From: Micromonospora ureilytica
GTDB lineage: Bacteria > Actinomycetota > Actinomycetes > Mycobacteriales > Micromonosporaceae
Length of the DNA: 64,000 nt
Assembly: GCF_015751765.1 (NCBI RefSeq)
Contig: NZ_JADOTX010000001.1
Span: 2,852,001 to 2,916,000 of the forward strand
Direction of reading: 5' to 3'
A model generated the notes under the pieces. The model ran no database searches. It worked only from the letters and a program-made list of their open reading frames with translations, and had not been told where the DNA came from. Position 1 is the first letter of the stretch; each line of letters opens with the position of its first letter. The translations under genes were made by a program, and so were the position numbers. Shown here piece after piece: positions 44,527 to 52,473 of this stretch.

Positions 44527-45034
44527 TTAGTTGGAGGGAGAGAAGCTGCTGCTGAGCTTTAACGCGCGTGCGGCCTCGCGGCGGGCGAGCCTGGTCACCG
44601 TGACGTGGTCGGCCGTGGGCGTCGGGGAGTGTCGACCACGACGGTGATTGCTTCCTGCCAGAGATCGAGGTCTCCGCGATGTAAGGGGTACCGCCCTTGG
44701 TCGCGACGCGATCACCGAGGACCCCGACGTCGACGAGCTCAGGGCCGCCGACGTACGACAGTCGCAGCTGGGGCCCACGGCGCGACGCCTGTGCGACCCA
44801 GTCGATGACGCCAGATGCGCTCGACAGGTCAGGCAGGTCGCCGGGTTCGGCGGTTGGCCGCCCGGTGAGCAGCTCTCGGCGCGCCGCGTTCGCCGCCACG
44901 CCCGCACGCGCCCCGACGTCGACCGGGAACTCCACATCACGGCCGGCCAGGTACACGTCCAGCTCCAGCTCAGAGAGGATCCAGCAGGTCGTGACCGCGA
45001 CCGAGAAGTTGACGAACCAGCGCTCAGCGCCCAA
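44527..45034 (-). pseudogene. Probable frameshifted gene of unknown family
   Basis: One minus-strand frame begins near 45034 (TTG) and reads GAERWFVNFSVAVTTCWILS then ELELDVYLAGRDVEF; it is protein-like as far as AETSISGRKQ near 44650. From about 44640 a second frame carries on with HVTVTRLARREAARALKLSS and stops at 44527. Joined, these would give one protein of about 170 residues, so a frameshift seems likely. I do not recognise the family, and the TTG start is weak. The remaining bases of 44363-45326 hold nothing I can support. Confidence 0.4.
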
Positions 45035-45326
45035 GCCCAGTCTGGACGATCAGCGAATGGCCGGGGGTCCCGTTCTGCCACCGCCCATACTCCGTCGGAT
45101 GTGCGCGCCGCCCGCGACGTTGGACGCGAAGCCGTGCGGCCTTCGCAGGGGCGGCGCACGTCATCCAGTGGCTCGACACCACTGCAACGTCTAAGGACGT
45201 CGCCGTCGCAGGCGCCGCTCGCGGGCCGCCAAGTGGTCGTCGCTGGTCAAGGTCGCCAGCGTAGATGAGTCGACGGAATTCGAGCGGCAGCTACCCCGCT
45301 CCGGCGCAGGCCAACCAAACGGGGCA

Positions 45327-46859
45327 GTGCCGCCCTTGATGAACATGCGAGACTCCGGAGGCGCAACGGATTCGGGGAGGGGCGGCGGGGTGGCTGATGA
45401 CACGTCGACGCCGGCCCACCTGTCGAAGGTGCTCGACGGCCTTGCCGAGAACCCGGCGTTACCGGCCGGCATGGTCCGCCGGTTGATGCGCTACCGGCGC
45501 GGTTCTGGTCACGTCGCCACGCGTCCCGACCTGACCCTGGACCTGATCGAGGAGATCCTCGCCTCGGGTCATCACCGGCTGCTGCACTCGCTCGCACTCA
45601 ACCCTCGGTTGCCGAACGCCGTCCGGATGCGATTGGCCGCGCACACCGATCCCGCCGTCCGGGCTGCCCTGGCCGCTCGCGCCCGTGACGCACCCCGCGA
45701 CTTGTACGAGCGACTCATCGACGATCCGGACACACGGGTGCGGGAGTACCTCGCCGAGCACGACGACGTACCCGCCGATCTGCTAGCCCGGCTCGCCGAC
45801 GACCCGGACCCGAAGGTCCGGGCCACGCTCGCACGGTGGTGGACGCAGGCACCCGAGGCGGTCCGGCGGGTCCTACTCACCGACCCCGTCGACGAGGTTC
45901 GCGCGGCCGCCTGCTCGACCTACTACGCGCGGTCACCGCATCCGGCGCCGCCCCCCGACCTCGTGACGGGACTGCTCGCCGACCCGGTAACCCGCGCCGG
46001 AGCCGTACGCCACGCCCTCCTGACACCGGAACTGGCCGTACGGCTCGGCGGTGACCCCGACTACCAGGTTCGCCGCCAGCTCGCCGAGCACCCGCAGCTC
46101 CCCCCACCACTGCGGGACCTGCTCACCGACGATCCCAGCGCGAACGTACGCGTCGGTGTCTTCAGCCGCCGGGACACGCCCGAGCCGTTACGCCACCGGA
46201 TCTATGACGACATCCAGCAGAGCGCGCGCCCGCTGACCGACCTGCTCGACGACGAACTCGATGACAATGCCCTCCTACAGCAGGTCGAAGACCACATGGC
46301 CATCACCGAGCTGCGGTACCTACGGCTCGACTGGGTCACCGCAGACCCACTGCCGTACCTGTCCTCGCCGTACATCTGCTTCCGTCGCTCCGCGGCGCGG
46401 AGCCGGGCGCTGCCGCCCGACGCGGTCATCCGGCTGCTCAACGACGACGACAGTGGCGTACGTACGACCATGGCCACGCACGCCCCGCACCTGGTTGATC
46501 CAGCCACGGCCGAGCGCATCGACCGTCAGTTCCAGCCGGACAAGAAGACGAACTGGCGACCGGCCGACGAGTTCACCTTCCCGCCGCAGACCCTGCGCCG
46601 GTTGGCGACAGACCCGGATCCACGGATGCGATGCCTGGCACCCCGAGATCTGGACCTGCCCGTCGAGCTGGCCGCACGTCTGGCCGCCGACCCCGACAGC
46701 GAGGTTCGCCACGCAATTGCCGGGCATCCGAACATACCGGTCCACGTACGGCGCGCCCTGCTCACGGATCCGAACGAGTGGGTAGCGCGCGCAACCGCCA
46801 CTGCTCCGACTCTGCCGCTGTCCGAAATGGATCGGCTTCTCACCCTCGCAGGCGTCTGA
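45327..46859 (+). CDS. Leucine-rich-variant (LRV/HEAT-like) repeat protein
   Basis: 510 residues made almost entirely of ~24-residue helical repeats of the form DPDTRVREYLAEHDDVPADL-LARLAD. At least twelve are visible, with 'DP', 'VR' and 'LA..P' at fixed places. Known: LRV and related repeats form right-handed superhelices used for protein contacts. There is no signal peptide and no enzyme domain. Several in-frame starts exist (GTG 45327, ATG 45339, GTG 45390); the first is reported. It lies directly upstream of the predicted defence island. A relic of a paralogue's 3' end is at 25351-25428. Confidence 0.85.
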   Translation: MPPLMNMRDSGGATDSGRGGGVADDTSTPAHLSKVLDGLAENPALPAGMVRRLMRYRRGSGHVATRPDLTLDLIEEILASGHHRLLHSLALNPRLPNAVRMRLAAHTDPAVRAALAARARDAPRDLYERLIDDPDTRVREYLAEHDDVPADLLARLADDPDPKVRATLARWWTQAPEAVRRVLLTDPVDEVRAAACSTYYARSPHPAPPPDLVTGLLADPVTRAGAVRHALLTPELAVRLGGDPDYQVRRQLAEHPQLPPPLRDLLTDDPSANVRVGVFSRRDTPEPLRHRIYDDIQQSARPLTDLLDDELDDNALLQQVEDHMAITELRYLRLDWVTADPLPYLSSPYICFRRSAARSRALPPDAVIRLLNDDDSGVRTTMATHAPHLVDPATAERIDRQFQPDKKTNWRPADEFTFPPQTLRRLATDPDPRMRCLAPRDLDLPVELAARLAADPDSEVRHAIAGHPNIPVHVRRALLTDPNEWVARATATAPTLPLSEMDRLLTLAGV

Positions 46860-46988
46860 CCGCACAACTCGGCATCGGGTGCTGACCGACGTGCTGCGGC
46901 TGTCGCGATCGCCGGACCTGGCGGTAGCCCGGCTCGCTGACGAACTGGGACTGACGGTGTGAGCACGCTACGGACCTGACCTGGTCGT

Positions 46989-48590
46989 TCAGAACGTCCG
47001 ATCGTACGCGGAGAGATCCTTGAAACGGCTGGTGTTCAGCCAGTCCGTCCCCATCATGTTCACGAGGCAGCCGGCGGCGCTGAGCCGCTGGGCGATCTTC
47101 TGCAGGCTGGCCGGGGTGCCATCGAAGTGGATGGTGTTTATACCGGCCAGGTCGGAGATCGGGCGCAGTTTGCCGATCTCGACGATCACCGTACGGTTGC
47201 GTTGTAGGGCCAGGGCCATGCCGGCCTCCAGGAGGACGTTGGGACGAACCTGGCCGGTCAGTTCGCTCTCGTGCACGAGATCGCCGTTGTTGCGCAGGCT
47301 CTCGTGCAGGATGGCGCCGTCGTCCGGGGTCATCAGGACGACGGCGGCCTGGTTGGTCTGGAAGGCCCGCTGCAGGACCTCGCCCATGTAGGGGGAGGGT
47401 TCGCCGGTCTGCCGCACGATCTCCTCCCAGTCGAGCGGGTGCAGGTCGATGGCTTGCAGGAAGGTCCAGAGAGCCTGGCGGGCCTGTTCATCACGGCCGT
47501 GGATCACGAAAACGTCGCGCGGGTTGGGCATAGGCATGAGGTCTCCTGTGGGTTCGGAGCGTCGAGCGGGTGGGAGTTCGGTCAGCGCACGGGCTCGGTC
47601 GTCAGCTATGGCCAACGTGGTCAGTTCGTTTCTGAGGCTGCGACGGAGCCAGCCGGTCAGAGCCAGGTCGTCGGCGAGCGGACCGGCAGCGCCGGTGGCG
47701 TCGGGGCCCAAGATCTCGCGTATGGCGACTTCCGCGTTCTTCATGCTGTGCCGCATCTCGCGCAGGGCTGCCCGCCAGTAGGCGAGGTCGGCGCGGATCT
47801 TCGTCAGGTCATCAGGGCCGGCGGCGTCCAATCGCTGCTGGACTCGGCGCAGTTCGCGGGCTTCCTGCCATACCCTGAGCTGGTGGCGGACAGTGGCAGC
47901 ATGTCGGAGATGGTGGCCGAACGGTGGCAGGACCGGCAGCCCGTTCGACCACGTCCAGTCGCTGAGTTGGTCGTCGTGGTCGGGTCGGGCGAGAATCAGA
48001 AACCAGCGCTCCGCGCGGTCGTCGGACCCGTGTAGGCGGGGCTCCCACATGGCCAGGCCGGCTGCGGTCAACACCCCGTCATGCCACCAACCGTGGGGGC
48101 CGGTGATCGGTAGGTCGTCGGCGACCTCCTCAGCCAGGCGCGGCTCGGCCGAGCCGGAGACCTCGGCCTTTCCCAGGAACAGATATGCCGCCCCGAGCAG
48201 TAGCCCCGACCATGGCCCCGTGATCGAACGCCACAACCGGTCGAGTTCACCCCATCCGGGCGCGCCGTCGAACAAGGTGCCAGGGGACAGTACCGCCGAC
48301 AGGTTGACGGTTGCGGGAAACCGGCGCAGCACCGCCTGGTACAGCATGTCCGGGTGCTGACATGCGGCCACGATCATCTCGCCCCCACCGAGATCCCTGG
48401 GTAGATCGCTGAGCATCACCGGAAGGGTGGTGGGTAGCCCCGACCGCTTGAGCGGAGCGGTCATGCCGAGTACCTCTTGGCACCGCGTCCAAATCTTCCT
48501 CAGTTCGCCGTAGGCAGCGTCAGCGTGCGGCCCGTCCCCCCGGGCGAAGAGGTGAATTACCAGTTCTTTGTCAGCGGCCGCCGGACTCAC
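46989..48590 (-). CDS. CATRA-like protein with C-terminal TIR-like domain
   Basis: 533 residues. The N-terminal ~340 residues (ELVIHLFARGDGPHADAAYG, later LYQAVLRRFPATVNLSAVLS) resemble the CATRA family, which is defined by its genetic link to caspase/CHAT and TPR proteins in predicted conflict systems (recognised from memory). Residues 358-533 are a TIR-like domain of the Cap12/PycTIR type: RDVFVIHGRDEQAR, VVLMTPDD, and RPNVLLEAGMAL with the likely catalytic Glu455. Known: such TIR domains cleave NAD+ or make ADP-ribose signals. It overlaps the small gene before it by 20 bases and forms an operon with it and the CHAT gene. Its TIR closely resembles that at 52474-56631. Confidence 0.82.
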   Translation of the reverse strand: MSPAAADKELVIHLFARGDGPHADAAYGELRKIWTRCQEVLGMTAPLKRSGLPTTLPVMLSDLPRDLGGGEMIVAACQHPDMLYQAVLRRFPATVNLSAVLSPGTLFDGAPGWGELDRLWRSITGPWSGLLLGAAYLFLGKAEVSGSAEPRLAEEVADDLPITGPHGWWHDGVLTAAGLAMWEPRLHGSDDRAERWFLILARPDHDDQLSDWTWSNGLPVLPPFGHHLRHAATVRHQLRVWQEARELRRVQQRLDAAGPDDLTKIRADLAYWRAALREMRHSMKNAEVAIREILGPDATGAAGPLADDLALTGWLRRSLRNELTTLAIADDRARALTELPPARRSEPTGDLMPMPNPRDVFVIHGRDEQARQALWTFLQAIDLHPLDWEEIVRQTGEPSPYMGEVLQRAFQTNQAAVVLMTPDDGAILHESLRNNGDLVHESELTGQVRPNVLLEAGMALALQRNRTVIVEIGKLRPISDLAGINTIHFDGTPASLQKIAQRLSAAGCLVNMMGTDWLNTSRFKDLSAYDRTF

Positions 48591-48909
48591 CGCTTGGCTT
48601 TCCCTGACCGGACTGCTTCGGGCTCTCGAGTGTGTCCTTGAGCCGGGTCACCTTCTCGCGGATCTTCGGCGGTTGTCTGCCGGTGGCGCCGCTGTCGGCG
48701 CTCTTAACCTTGGTGGGGCCGCTCCACTCCAGGTCTGCCACGGCATCCCGGAATTCGTGGGTTGCCCCGGCCGCGAGGGAGGCTGCCACCCGTTCGAGCA
48801 GCGTGTCGATGTCGGCCCAGCCTCCGGGATCGAGCCGCCAGACATCCATGTCGTCGAGCACGTTGCGGAGGTCGTCGAGCAGGTCGACCGGGAGGGAGTG
48901 ATCGGGCAT
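48571..48909 (-). CDS. Small CATRA-system-associated protein
   Basis: 112 residues from ATG 48909. The first ~75 residues are helical and acidic (LPVDLLDDLRNVLDDMDVWR, LEWSGPTKVKSAD), and the tail is Lys/Arg/Ser-rich. Similar small proteins sit between the CHAT-TPR and CATRA genes in other actinobacteria (family recollection, not proved here). It lies 13 bases after the CHAT gene and overlaps the CATRA-TIR gene by 20 bases, so all three are co-translated. Its function is unknown; a bridging or inhibitory role is possible. Confidence 0.7.
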   Translation of the reverse strand: MPDHSLPVDLLDDLRNVLDDMDVWRLDPGGWADIDTLLERVAASLAAGATHEFRDAVADLEWSGPTKVKSADSGATGRQPPKIREKVTRLKDTLESPKQSGQGKPSGESGGR

Positions 48910-48922
48910 GAACCGATCGTAG

Positions 48923-51514
48923 TCACGGCCGCTGCCCGGGGATCGGGGCGCCGGCAAGGCGCTCAACCCCCGTCGGGTGCGGCGCGGCTCTCCAGCGGTC
49001 GAACCCGTCACCCACGATGGAGAGGCCGGCCCAGGTGTGCGGGGGTACCTGCCGGTGGCCGGAGCGACGCAGGTAGTCGATTTGCACCTGGCGCAGCGCA
49101 TCGACCGGGGAACGGGCGCGCGCCAGCTCCGCGTAGAAGGCGCCGAGCAGGGTGGCGGTCCGGGACGTAGCGATGTCGACCGTGCCGGCGAGGACCCAGC
49201 GGGCCCCGGCGAGCAGTGCCGCAGTCGGAAGGCCGAGCGGCTCGGCTGCCGCGCGCTGGTCGAGCCGCCCCGCCCAGCAGGCGGGCATCAGGACCGCTTC
49301 CGGCAGGCGGCACCCGAGCAGGTCGGCGGCGGTCAGGGCGTCACCGTCGCCGAGCTCCAGGGCCTGGCCAAGGCCGCTGACGGCCGTGCCGTGCACGCTG
49401 AGCAGGACCGCCGCGTGATCTGCCGCATCGGACAGGGAGGACCGCACCTGGTCGCGGGTGAGCACCGTAGCCGTCGGAAACGCGAGCTCCAGGGCGGCCT
49501 TTTCCCGGCGGGTGCCGGGCACCGACTCGTCCAGGTACGCCAGCAGGTCCGTCCCCCGGCGGGCCGGGCGCGACCGTAGGGCCGTCCAGAGGGTGATCGC
49601 GGGTACGACCGCGATGCGCGCCAGCTCCGCCAGGTGTTGCGTGCCAACCCGGATCGCGGCTACCGGCACCGGCCCCAGCAGCCCGCCGGTGGAGATCACC
49701 AAGGCCGGTTCCTCACCCCTCTTCAAAGCTGCGGCCAGGCCCGGGGGAATGATCGCCGCGCCCAGTGCGGCCAGGGCGTCGTCCTGGAACTCGGCTGCGA
49801 ATCCCGGCTCCGCAGCGTGGTAGCGGTCCAGCCAGCGGCGTACGTCTGGCGGTAGCAGCACCTCGTCGACCCTGGTCGTGCCGTCGGGGGCCAGCCAGAT
49901 CCGGTTGCAGATGGTGGTCTCGTCCTCCAGCACGTCGACCAGCAGCGCGTGCCCACCTTCCGGCAGTGAGGCCCGCGTCGCGGCGAGGTCGACCGGTTCC
50001 GGTACGACGCTGCGTCGCAGTTCGGTGGTGGTGAGCCGGTCGAGTTGGCGGTGCAGCTCGGGCAGGCGGGCGGCCTCGTCGGGTGTTCGTCGGGCCAGGG
50101 TGATCGCCGCGACGAGCTCGTGCAGCGCCGGGGAGAACCTGGCTCCGGCTCGGATGAACGCTGCCACGGCCTCCGCGCGGGCCGCGGTAGCCACGGTGAA
50201 CGCGGTGGGCCCGTCCTCGTCACGGGCGGCGCAGTGCATGGCCAGTATGTAGGCCTGCCGGTTGTCGCGGTAGAACGTTTCGCGGTCGGCTGGATCACGC
50301 AGTCGTCGCCCCGCTTCCTCACTGAGATGGAACGCCCTGACCGCGTGCTCCTTCGCCTCGGTGACCTGGTCGTCGAGGATCAGGTCGTGGGCCAGCTGGT
50401 AGTGCGCCAGGGATGCCGCGCTGGGATCACCTCCCACCTCCAGCAGGAGCAGTGCCTGGCGGAACATCTCGATCGCAGTGGGTCGGTCGCCTCGCGCCCG
50501 CTCGACCATCCCCCATTCGAGGGCGGCCTCGGAGAGATGCCGTGCGTCCGGGGCGTCACCGAACGGCAGCGCCGCGAGCCGGGCCGCTGCCTGGTCGAAA
50601 TCTCCCACGAGTCGGTCGAGGCGCGCCAGGCCCAGCTCACTGAGGAGGCGATTACCAGGTTCGCCGGCACCGAGGCGCAGCGCCTGGTGGAACCGGCGAC
50701 GGACGTAGGTTTCGGCAGTGGGATCCTCCGGTGCAGCGAGGAGCCGCATCTGACCAAGCCTGCGGGCCACGTGGGCGGCACCGAGGCGGCGACCCGCCCG
50801 CAGGTAGATCGTGAAAGCCCTGCCGTACGCCTGTCTCGCTCCCACCGTGTCACCGAGCTGACCGAGCACGGCGCCGAGTTCGCGTTCGATGTTGGCCGAC
50901 CCGATCCGTCGGCCCAGTGCGGCATAACGGTCGCTCGCCTCGGCCAGCAGACTCCGCGCCCGGTCGAAGTCGTAGGCAAGCCGTGCGGAGACCGCTGCCA
51001 TATGGGCCCAGTCCGCGCGCAACTGCTCGGTCCGTGGATGGGGTGGGCAGCAGGGCAGTAGCTCTGCCAGTGCGTGGAGATGCTCGCGTGCCTCGGTGAA
51101 TCGGTGTCGCAGGTGTGCCACCGACGCCCGCTGCGCGAGGACCTGTCCGACCCTCAGGTGGTCCTCTCGCGAGGCGGCCAGCGCACCGGCCTTGGCAAGC
51201 AGGCCGTCGGCGTCGTCCAAGCGACCCTGGTAGCGGGCGAGGATCCCACTTTCCAGCAGCGCCTCACTGTGCAGGTCAGCCAGTTCGGGCACGTCGGCAA
51301 GCTTGATCACCTCGGCGTACGCGACGGCCGCCTCCCGGTAGCGCTGCTCGGCGCTGAGCACCCACCCCCAGTCGAGCAGCACCCGGGCACGGATCGCCGG
51401 GGGCAGATCCGGCCGAGCTGCCAACGGCTCAAGCAGGCGCCGGGCGGCCGGCAGATCATGACTGTCCACGGAGGCCGACGCCGTCTGCAGGATCCCGCCG
51501 ATCTCCTCGGTCAC
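48923..51514 (-). CDS. CHAT (caspase-like) protease with TPR repeats
   Basis: 863 residues from GTG 51514; GTG 51517 and ATG 51589 are also in frame, but the last would overlap the divergent gene. About 500 residues of TPR-like helical repeats come first (for example YAEVIKLADVPELADLHSEA, ALLESGILARYQGRLDDADG). The C-terminal CHAT domain keeps the dyad: His708 in LLSVHGTA and Cys746 in VLMPACWAG, with a preceding ISTGGLLGPVPVAAI. Known: bacterial CHAT proteases are activated by partner proteins and cut host or partner proteins in immune responses. It is the first gene of the three-gene operon with the CATRA-TIR protein. Confidence 0.9.
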   Translation of the reverse strand: MTEEIGGILQTASASVDSHDLPAARRLLEPLAARPDLPPAIRARVLLDWGWVLSAEQRYREAAVAYAEVIKLADVPELADLHSEALLESGILARYQGRLDDADGLLAKAGALAASREDHLRVGQVLAQRASVAHLRHRFTEAREHLHALAELLPCCPPHPRTEQLRADWAHMAAVSARLAYDFDRARSLLAEASDRYAALGRRIGSANIERELGAVLGQLGDTVGARQAYGRAFTIYLRAGRRLGAAHVARRLGQMRLLAAPEDPTAETYVRRRFHQALRLGAGEPGNRLLSELGLARLDRLVGDFDQAAARLAALPFGDAPDARHLSEAALEWGMVERARGDRPTAIEMFRQALLLLEVGGDPSAASLAHYQLAHDLILDDQVTEAKEHAVRAFHLSEEAGRRLRDPADRETFYRDNRQAYILAMHCAARDEDGPTAFTVATAARAEAVAAFIRAGARFSPALHELVAAITLARRTPDEAARLPELHRQLDRLTTTELRRSVVPEPVDLAATRASLPEGGHALLVDVLEDETTICNRIWLAPDGTTRVDEVLLPPDVRRWLDRYHAAEPGFAAEFQDDALAALGAAIIPPGLAAALKRGEEPALVISTGGLLGPVPVAAIRVGTQHLAELARIAVVPAITLWTALRSRPARRGTDLLAYLDESVPGTRREKAALELAFPTATVLTRDQVRSSLSDAADHAAVLLSVHGTAVSGLGQALELGDGDALTAADLLGCRLPEAVLMPACWAGRLDQRAAAEPLGLPTAALLAGARWVLAGTVDIATSRTATLLGAFYAELARARSPVDALRQVQIDYLRRSGHRQVPPHTWAGLSIVGDGFDRWRAAPHPTGVERLAGAPIPGQRP

Positions 51515-51569
51515 CACGCCATAGTGGACCGTCCTGGCAATCCTTGACAGGGTCCGGGACGATCGGGCC

Positions 51570-52427
51570 GTGCGGTGGCTATCGACCATGCGGGGATTGC
51601 GGCGAGTCGCGGCCCACGCGTTCGCCGGGTTCGCCTCTGCGGCACTGCTGCTCCAGACCTATCAGGCGATCTGGAACCGATCCGTCTATCCCCGGCGGGA
51701 GCTCATGGTCGCCTTCGTCGTGGTCGTCGCCGCGGCGGCGTATGGCGTCGCGCGGGCGTGGCCGCCCAGCCCGGTGCGGCGGCGTCTGACCCACCCGGAC
51801 TGCTCCATCAAGCTCACTGCAGGAGATCTGTTCGACCAGATCGAGTCGCACCTCGTGGTCGGTTTCACCGACACGTTCGACACGGACACCAGAGACGACC
51901 GCATCATCAACCGCGGCAGCGTACAGGGCCAGTTCCTGACCCGGATCTACGACGACGACCGGGCTCGGCTCGACATGGATCTGGAAGCAGCCCTGGCGGG
52001 GGTTGCTCCGGCGGGCGTCCTGACACGTCAGGAGAAGCCGCTTGGCAAGAGGACGCGCTATCCGGTGGGCACGGTTGCCACCCTCGGCACCCCGCAGCGG
52101 CTCTTCTTCTGCGTGGGATACAGCGCCATGTCGCCCGATCTGGTCGCGCAGTCCGGCCCCGACGAGTTGTGGCACAGCCTCGGCCAACTGTGGGCCGAGG
52201 CGCATCGCCGGGGGCAGCGTGGCGGGATCGCGATGGCGGTGGTCGGGGCTGGGCTGGCCCGGGTCGACGCGGTGCAACGGCCAACCCTGATCAAGCTGAT
52301 CCTGTTGTCGTTCGTCGCTGCGTCGCGGCAGCGTGTGATCAGCCGTGAACTCTCGATCGTCGTTCCTCCCGGAGAGTTCGCCGAGTTGGATCGGCTGGAG
52401 TTGCAGGAGTTCCTCGATTCCCTCTGA
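51570..52427 (+). CDS. Two-helix membrane protein with ThsA-type Macro domain
   Basis: 285 residues from GTG 51570 (279 from ATG 51588); neither has a strong ribosome site. Two membrane helices lie near residues 15-35 (AHAFAGFASAALLLQTYQAI) and 45-65 (ELMVAFVVVVAAAAYGVARA). The rest is a Macro-like domain of the ThsA type: LTAGDLFDQ, VVGFTDTFDTD, SVQGQFLTRIY, RYPVGTVATLG, MAVVGAGLARVD. Known: in type II Thoeris a two-helix Macro effector is switched on by a nucleotide signal made by a TIR protein. It is divergent from the CHAT operon and convergent with the STAND-TIR gene, so two TIR enzymes flank it. It is a likely membrane-damaging effector. Confidence 0.85.
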   Translation: MRWLSTMRGLRRVAAHAFAGFASAALLLQTYQAIWNRSVYPRRELMVAFVVVVAAAAYGVARAWPPSPVRRRLTHPDCSIKLTAGDLFDQIESHLVVGFTDTFDTDTRDDRIINRGSVQGQFLTRIYDDDRARLDMDLEAALAGVAPAGVLTRQEKPLGKRTRYPVGTVATLGTPQRLFFCVGYSAMSPDLVAQSGPDELWHSLGQLWAEAHRRGQRGGIAMAVVGAGLARVDAVQRPTLIKLILLSFVAASRQRVISRELSIVVPPGEFAELDRLELQEFLDSL

Positions 52428-52473
52428 ACAGCCTGCCGGGTGCCGGTAGCGCCCCGACCTGCCAGGAGCGCCA

